In this document: piece after piece, positions 5,894 through 9,557 of the stretch | Layout: each line of letters begins with the position of its first letter | Numbering within the stretch: the first letter of the stretch is position 1 | DNA from: Paracoccaceae bacterium | Lineage (GTDB): Bacteria > Pseudomonadota > Alphaproteobacteria > Rhodobacterales > Rhodobacteraceae | DNA: 9,557 bases | Direction: 5' to 3' | Assembly: GCA_012036325.1 (NCBI GenBank) | Contig: JAAUPC010000116.1 | Location: forward strand, 1-9,557 | The notes under the pieces: model-generated | The model's database searches: none | What the model saw: only the letters and a program-made list of their open reading frames with translations | What the model was told of the DNA's origin: nothing | Position numbers and translations under genes: made by a program

Positions 5894-6723
5894 TGCGGGC
5901 CGCGCTGGTCCAACTGAATGTCACCGACGACCCGGCGGCGAATCTGGCCGTGACGGTTGCCCATGTCCGGCGGGCGGCGGCAGCCGGTGCCGGGTTCATC
6001 CTGACGCCTGAGCTGACGAATGGCCTCAGCTCCAGCCGCGCGCATCAGCGTGAGCTGTTTCGGCATGAGGAGGACGATCCCACCCTCGCCGCCCTGCGGG
6101 ATGAGGCGAAGGCGGCTGGGGTCTGGCTTCTGATTGGCTCGCTTGGCGTGCTGACCCATGATGCGGATGGACGCTTTGCCAACCGGTCGTTCCTGATCGG
6201 GCCGGATGGCGCAATCGTCGCGCGTTATGACAAGATCCACATGTTTGACGTCAACGTCTCAGCGACCGAGGTTTACCGCGAGAGTGAGGGCTACCGCCCC
6301 GGCACCCGCGCCGTGCTGGCGGAAACGCCCTTTGCCAAAGTCGGGATGACGGTTTGTTATGACGTGCGGTTTCCCGCCCTTTACCGGCGTCTTGCGCAGG
6401 CGGGGGCTGAGATCATCACCGTCCCGGCTGCTTTCAACCACATCACCGGTGCCGCCCATTGGGAGGTGCTGTTGCGCGCCCGGGCGATTGAAACCGGCTG
6501 TTTCATCCTGGCCCCTGCTCAGACCGGCTTTCACGCCGAAGCCCATGGCAAGGGACGCCGCACCCATGGCCATGCGCTTGCCGTCGCCCCCTGGGGTGAG
6601 GTTCTGGCGGATGCCGGCACCGAACCGGGGATTACGCTGGTTGACCTTGACCTTGCCCGCGTCGCCGAGGCGCGGCATCGCGTGCCGTCCCTGACCCATG
6701 ACCGGGGGTTTGAGGGGCCATGA
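5893..6723 (+). CDS. Carbon-nitrogen hydrolase, Nit1-type (probable deaminated glutathione amidase)
   Basis: This 276-residue cytoplasmic nitrilase-superfamily amidase has an intact triad: E40 in LTPELTN, K114 in YDKIHMFD and C155 in GMTVCYDVRFP. Later landmarks include PAAFNHITGAAHWEVLLRAR and the RAIET-CF-LAPAQTG strand. These match the Nit1 branch, whose members hydrolyse deaminated glutathione made by transaminase side reactions, a metabolite-repair role. Close superfamily relatives include omega-amidase (Nit2), so the substrate is inferred. The one-base overlap with the glutaredoxin gene supports a glutathione link. Its stop is followed after 13 bases by the MarR gene. Length and motifs are complete. 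Confidence 0.9.
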   Translation: MRAALVQLNVTDDPAANLAVTVAHVRRAAAAGAGFILTPELTNGLSSSRAHQRELFRHEEDDPTLAALRDEAKAAGVWLLIGSLGVLTHDADGRFANRSFLIGPDGAIVARYDKIHMFDVNVSATEVYRESEGYRPGTRAVLAETPFAKVGMTVCYDVRFPALYRRLAQAGAEIITVPAAFNHITGAAHWEVLLRARAIETGCFILAPAQTGFHAEAHGKGRRTHGHALAVAPWGEVLADAGTEPGITLVDLDLARVAEARHRVPSLTHDRGFEGP

Positions 6724-6736
6724 GAGGTCTGGGGCC

Positions 6737-7186
6737 ATGAGCGGCGAAAAGGCAGACGACACCGCGGTCGCCCTTTTTGGTGAGCTGTTCATGGCCGATC
6801 AGCTGGCCCGCAACCGCATTTCCAAGGTGCTGCCCAAGGGGATGGAGCTGTCGCATTTCTCCGTCCTGAACCACCTTGCGCGGATCAATGACGAACGCAC
6901 CCCGGCGCAACTGGCCAAGTCGTTTCACGTCACGCGCGGGGCGATGACCAACACGCTCAACCGGCTGGAATGGGCCGGTCACATCCACATTCGCCCCGAC
7001 TGGGAGGATGCGCGGCAGAAGTTCGTGGCGCTCAGCCCCTCGGGCCGGGCGGCGCGGGATGCGGCGGTGGCCAGCGTGGTGCCGCTGATTGCCGAGGTGG
7101 TGCAATCCCTGGGTGCCGACCGGGTCCGCGCGGTTTTGCCGGTGCTGCGCGAGTTGCGGATCAAGCTGGAAGAGGCCGGTTCCTAG
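6737..7186 (+). CDS. MarR family winged helix-turn-helix regulator
   Basis: This 149-residue DNA-binding regulator should act as a dimer on palindromic operators. The helix-turn-helix runs roughly from T55 (TPAQLAKSFHVT) to G81, with recognition helix RGAMTNTLNRLEWAG. The beta wing HIRPDWEDARQKFVAL keeps the conserved aspartate and arginine (D91, R93). Flanking helices (about 10-50 and 102-145) form the dimer interface. The chosen ATG has GAGG about nine bases upstream. An in-frame ATG at 6698 inside the preceding gene is possible but lacks a good site. It is the last gene of the tight comF-grxC-amidase run and lies just before yjbH. Its targets and ligand are not evident; a GC-rich hairpin-like stretch at about 7211-7229 lies in the gap after it. 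Confidence 0.92.
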   Translation: MSGEKADDTAVALFGELFMADQLARNRISKVLPKGMELSHFSVLNHLARINDERTPAQLAKSFHVTRGAMTNTLNRLEWAGHIHIRPDWEDARQKFVALSPSGRAARDAAVASVVPLIAEVVQSLGADRVRAVLPVLRELRIKLEEAGS

Positions 7187-7315
7187 GCCAGCGCATGGCA
7201 ACCGTGTCCTTGGGGTCAGGACTGCCCCAGTTTGCGCAGCGTTTTGGATGATAGGCCTTGCCCTGCGCGACGGTTCTTCGCATAGACTGAAACGGTAATT
7301 CAGGTGCCGGACATC

Positions 7316-9427
7316 ATGCTGCATATGCCCCGTCGTTTGCTCGCCGCGCTTGCGGTCACCACCGCTTTTGGCGGTGCCCCTGCGCTTGCGGAAATGACCC
7401 GCTCTCTCAACGTCAATGGCACCACCGGCCTGATCGACCTGCCCTCGGGCGAGGCGCAGGATGATGCGGCTTTCACCTTCACCACGGCGCTGCTGGGCCC
7501 CACCACCCGTGCGACGATCAGCTTTCAATTTTCCGAACGGCTGTCGGGGTCGTTCCGCTTCCAGACCTGGCGCGACTGGGACAATGTGATCCCTGGCGAT
7601 GCCAAGCTGACCGACCGCAGCTTTGATCTGCGCTACCAGATCCTGAAGGAAAGCCGCTATCTGCCGTCGCTGACCATCGGGCTGATCGACTTCACCGGTG
7701 AGGGGCTGTTTTCGTCGGAGTACATCGCCGCGACCAAGGGTTTTGGCGACCGCGTCAAGGTGACGGCGGGCCTGGGCTGGGGCCGTCTGGGGACCGATGG
7801 GTCCATCGGTCAGCCCTTTGGCGACCGCCCGGCGCTGGCCGAAAGTGACTTTGGCAAGCCGAATGTGGACCAGTGGTTCCGTGGCGACGCCGCCCCCTTT
7901 GCCGGGGTTGAGGTGAAGCTGACCGACACCTGGACCTTCAAGGGCGAATACTCGTCCGACGCCTATCTGGTCGAAGACGGCGAACGCGGCCAGATCGAGC
8001 GGGACAGCCCTTTCAACTTCGGCTTCGAATACCAGAAGGGCCCGAACACCCGCTATGGCATCTATTCGCTCTACGGGACAGAAGTCGGGCTGGTCTTCCA
8101 CCTGATCCTTGACCCGAAGAACCGGGCGACCGGTGGGGTGATGGGGGCCGCCCCGGTGGCCGTGAAAGCCCGGCCTGCCCGCGCCTCTGACCCTGATGCC
8201 TATGATGGCGGCTGGGTGACCCAGCCCGATGCTGGCCCGCTGTTGCGCAAGAACCTGGCCAAGCGCCTCGCCGTCGACGGCATCGTCATCGAAGATCTCG
8301 CCTACACCGCCACGACCGCGCAGATCCGCATCCGCAACAACCGGATTGACGCGGGCGCCCAGGCCATTGGCCGCACCGCCCGCGCCCTGAGCCATGTGAT
8401 GCCCGCCTCGGTCGAGACGTTTGAGATTGTGCCAGTGGTCAACGGCATCGGCGCCTCGAAGGTCACGATCCGCCGCAGCGACCTGGAAGAGCTTGAATTT
8501 GCCGCCGACAACGCGACGCTGCTGCGCCAGCGCACAACGATCAGCGATGCGGGCCCCCTGCCGGAAAACGCGATTGGCGGCGATGGCCTTTACCCCCGGT
8601 TCCAGTGGGGCCTGAAGCCCGCCTTCCGCATGACCGAACCCCTGAAGGGTGATCTTGGGCTGCGTCTCTCGGCCTCCTACGACATTCGTCCCGGGTTGGT
8701 TCTGGCTGGGTCGATCTATGGCCGCGTGATCGGCAACGTCGACCGCACGGGTGATCCGTCCGAATCTGTCCTGCAGCCGGTGCGCACCGACAGCGGACGC
8801 TATGCAAAGTACGGCGATCCGGCGCTGGATTCGCTGACTCTGGCCTGGTACGCCCGCCCCGCAGCTGACGTTTATTCGCGCGTCACGGTCGGCTATCTGG
8901 AACGGATGCACGGCGGCATCTCGGGTGAAGTGCTGTGGAAGCCGGTGGACAGCCAGCTCGCCCTTGGGCTTGAGCTGAACTACACCAAGCAGCGCGACAC
9001 CGATGGCGGGCTGGGCTTTGACGAATATGACTATGACGTCGTCACAGGCTATGTCTCGGCTTACTATGACTTTGGCAATGGCTATGTCGGTCAGCTGGAC
9101 GTGGGCAAATACCTTGCCGGCGATACCGGGGCCACGGTGTCGATCGACCGCGTCTTCGTGAACGGCTGGCGCGTCGGGGCCTTTGCCACGCTGACCGATG
9201 TCAGCGCCGAGGATTTCGGCAGCGGTGGCTTTGACAAGGGCATCCGCTTTTCCGTGCCGCTGAACTGGGCACTTGGCAACCAGTCGAAAAACTCGTTCGG
9301 GGCCACGCTGCGCCCGGGGACCGGCGACGGTGGCGCGCGGGTGGATGTGGACGGGCGCCTTTACGATTCGATCCGCGATTATCATACCGATGCGCTTGAT
9401 CCGGAATGGGGCAGGGTCTGGCGTTGA
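7316..9427 (+). CDS. yjbH: YjbH family outer-membrane exopolysaccharide export/biogenesis protein
   Basis: This protein of about 703 residues is close to E. coli YjbH (about 700) and related to GfcD of group 4 capsule loci. These proteins work at the outer membrane in making or releasing an extracellular polysaccharide. The signal peptide is MLHMPRRLLAALAV through APALA, cleaved before EMTRS. The mature part opens with NVNGTTGLIDLPSG, a hallmark start for the family, and is rich in alternating aromatic/polar strands throughout, with a mixed alpha/beta region in the middle (about residues 310-385). The C-terminus holds DYHTDALDPEWGRVW. ATG 7316 is preferred because AGG lies nine to twelve bases upstream; GTG 7304 and ATG 7325 are alternatives. 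It overlaps or abuts a lipoprotein gene, as expected for a yjb-type operon. Confidence 0.9.
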   Translation: MLHMPRRLLAALAVTTAFGGAPALAEMTRSLNVNGTTGLIDLPSGEAQDDAAFTFTTALLGPTTRATISFQFSERLSGSFRFQTWRDWDNVIPGDAKLTDRSFDLRYQILKESRYLPSLTIGLIDFTGEGLFSSEYIAATKGFGDRVKVTAGLGWGRLGTDGSIGQPFGDRPALAESDFGKPNVDQWFRGDAAPFAGVEVKLTDTWTFKGEYSSDAYLVEDGERGQIERDSPFNFGFEYQKGPNTRYGIYSLYGTEVGLVFHLILDPKNRATGGVMGAAPVAVKARPARASDPDAYDGGWVTQPDAGPLLRKNLAKRLAVDGIVIEDLAYTATTAQIRIRNNRIDAGAQAIGRTARALSHVMPASVETFEIVPVVNGIGASKVTIRRSDLEELEFAADNATLLRQRTTISDAGPLPENAIGGDGLYPRFQWGLKPAFRMTEPLKGDLGLRLSASYDIRPGLVLAGSIYGRVIGNVDRTGDPSESVLQPVRTDSGRYAKYGDPALDSLTLAWYARPAADVYSRVTVGYLERMHGGISGEVLWKPVDSQLALGLELNYTKQRDTDGGLGFDEYDYDVVTGYVSAYYDFGNGYVGQLDVGKYLAGDTGATVSIDRVFVNGWRVGAFATLTDVSAEDFGSGGFDKGIRFSVPLNWALGNQSKNSFGATLRPGTGDGGARVDVDGRLYDSIRDYHTDALDPEWGRVWR

Positions 9428-9430
9428 GGA
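9427..9430 (+). promoter_or_regulatory. Ribosome binding site favouring GTG 9436 for the lipoprotein gene
   Basis: AGGA overlaps the yjbH stop codon and sits five bases before GTG 9436. A TTG at 9424 would overlap the yjbH stop by four bases but has a weaker upstream site. Confidence 0.5.
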
Positions 9431-9435
9431 CAGTT

Positions 9436-9557
9436 GTGCGCGCGGCCGTGGCCGTCAGTCTTGTGGCGGCGCTTGCGGCCTGTGGCAGCAGCAAGCCCGA
9501 AGCCTCACCCCTGGTATTGGCCGTGGGCAGTGTAGCCAAGGCCACCGATCGGCCGCG
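9436..9557 (+). CDS. yjbF: Lipoprotein, probably YjbF/GfcB family (5' part only)
   Basis: The visible 40 residues begin with a short basic n-region and a hydrophobic stretch ending L13-A14-A15-C16, a strong lipobox, followed by GSSKPEASP and a VLAVGSVAK segment. This predicts a secreted, lipid-anchored protein. Too little is present for a family signature. The YjbF call rests on position: yjbF-type lipoprotein genes accompany yjbH in exopolysaccharide loci, and in Rhodobacteraceae they commonly follow it. The start is GTG 9436 by its ribosome binding site, or TTG 9424 overlapping the yjbH stop by four bases. Either arrangement implies co-transcription and coupling with yjbH. The window ends inside the gene. 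Confidence 0.6.
   Translation, partial: MRAAVAVSLVAALAACGSSKPEASPLVLAVGSVAKATDRP

Noticed and set aside
7210..7229. TGGGG...CCCCA hairpin after the MarR gene as a terminator
   Set aside because: The stem is only four or five pairs with a large loop and no T-run follows.
7258..7286. TTGCCC with CATAGA 17 bases later as a promoter for yjbH
   Set aside because: Spacing is good but the -10 matches only three of six consensus bases, too weak to list as a feature.
6632..9385. Very long open frame on the minus strand across yjbH and the MarR gene (917 codons)
   Set aside because: It mirrors the plus-strand genes in high-GC sequence, its protein has the arginine/glycine/alanine composition of an antisense shadow with no recognisable domain, and the plus-strand genes have clear family motifs.

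Overview
The window looks like the chromosome of a Rhodobacteraceae-type alphaproteobacterium. It is GC-rich, its coding strands are dense with GCC/CTG/GAC codons, and several proteins have the forms I associate with that family: the N-terminally extended ferrochelatase, the NDUFAF5-like methyltransferase divergent from comF, and the YjbH/YjbF exopolysaccharide pair. Positions 1 to about 630 do not fit. They read as a patchwork of three unrelated gene fragments joined to the start of a genuine Rhodobacteraceae lipoprotein gene. I interpret this as a chimeric contig end rather than biology.

Layout. Positions 1-630 hold a flavin amine oxidase C-terminus (+), a fragment of a repeat-rich secreted protein of planctomycete-like type (+), and the C-terminal part of an actinobacterial-type LytR-CpsA-Psr protein (-). 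Positions 613-726 (-) hold the first 38 or so codons of a CAP/SCP-domain lipoprotein. A Tat-exported L,D-transpeptidase (901-1494, +) follows and ends at a strong hairpin terminator. The terminator is shared with a convergent, unusual thermonuclease-fold protein (2487-1558, -). A 376-base, AT-richer gap with small palindromes separates this from hemH (3964-2864, -). Upstream of hemH on the same strand is an NDUFAF5-like methyltransferase-fold gene (4857-4019, -) that carries two closely spaced frameshifts.

From 4881 the genes run rightwards: comF, a CPYC glutaredoxin, a Nit1-type amidase and a MarR regulator, all tightly spaced or overlapping. After a gap of about 130 bases come yjbH, an outer-membrane exopolysaccharide protein, and the 5' end of a lipoprotein gene that is probably yjbF and is cut by the window end.

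How the genes fit together. Glutaredoxin and the Nit1-type amidase overlap by one base and both concern glutathione: one uses it, the other clears its deaminated by-product. The L,D-transpeptidase and the YjbH/YjbF pair act on the envelope. HemH supplies heme, and the methyltransferase-fold gene may serve respiratory complex I. I found no CRISPR array, integrase, insertion sequence, tRNA or rRNA. The thermonuclease-like gene is the most accessory-looking part of the window. I do not see evidence for a new multi-gene system.
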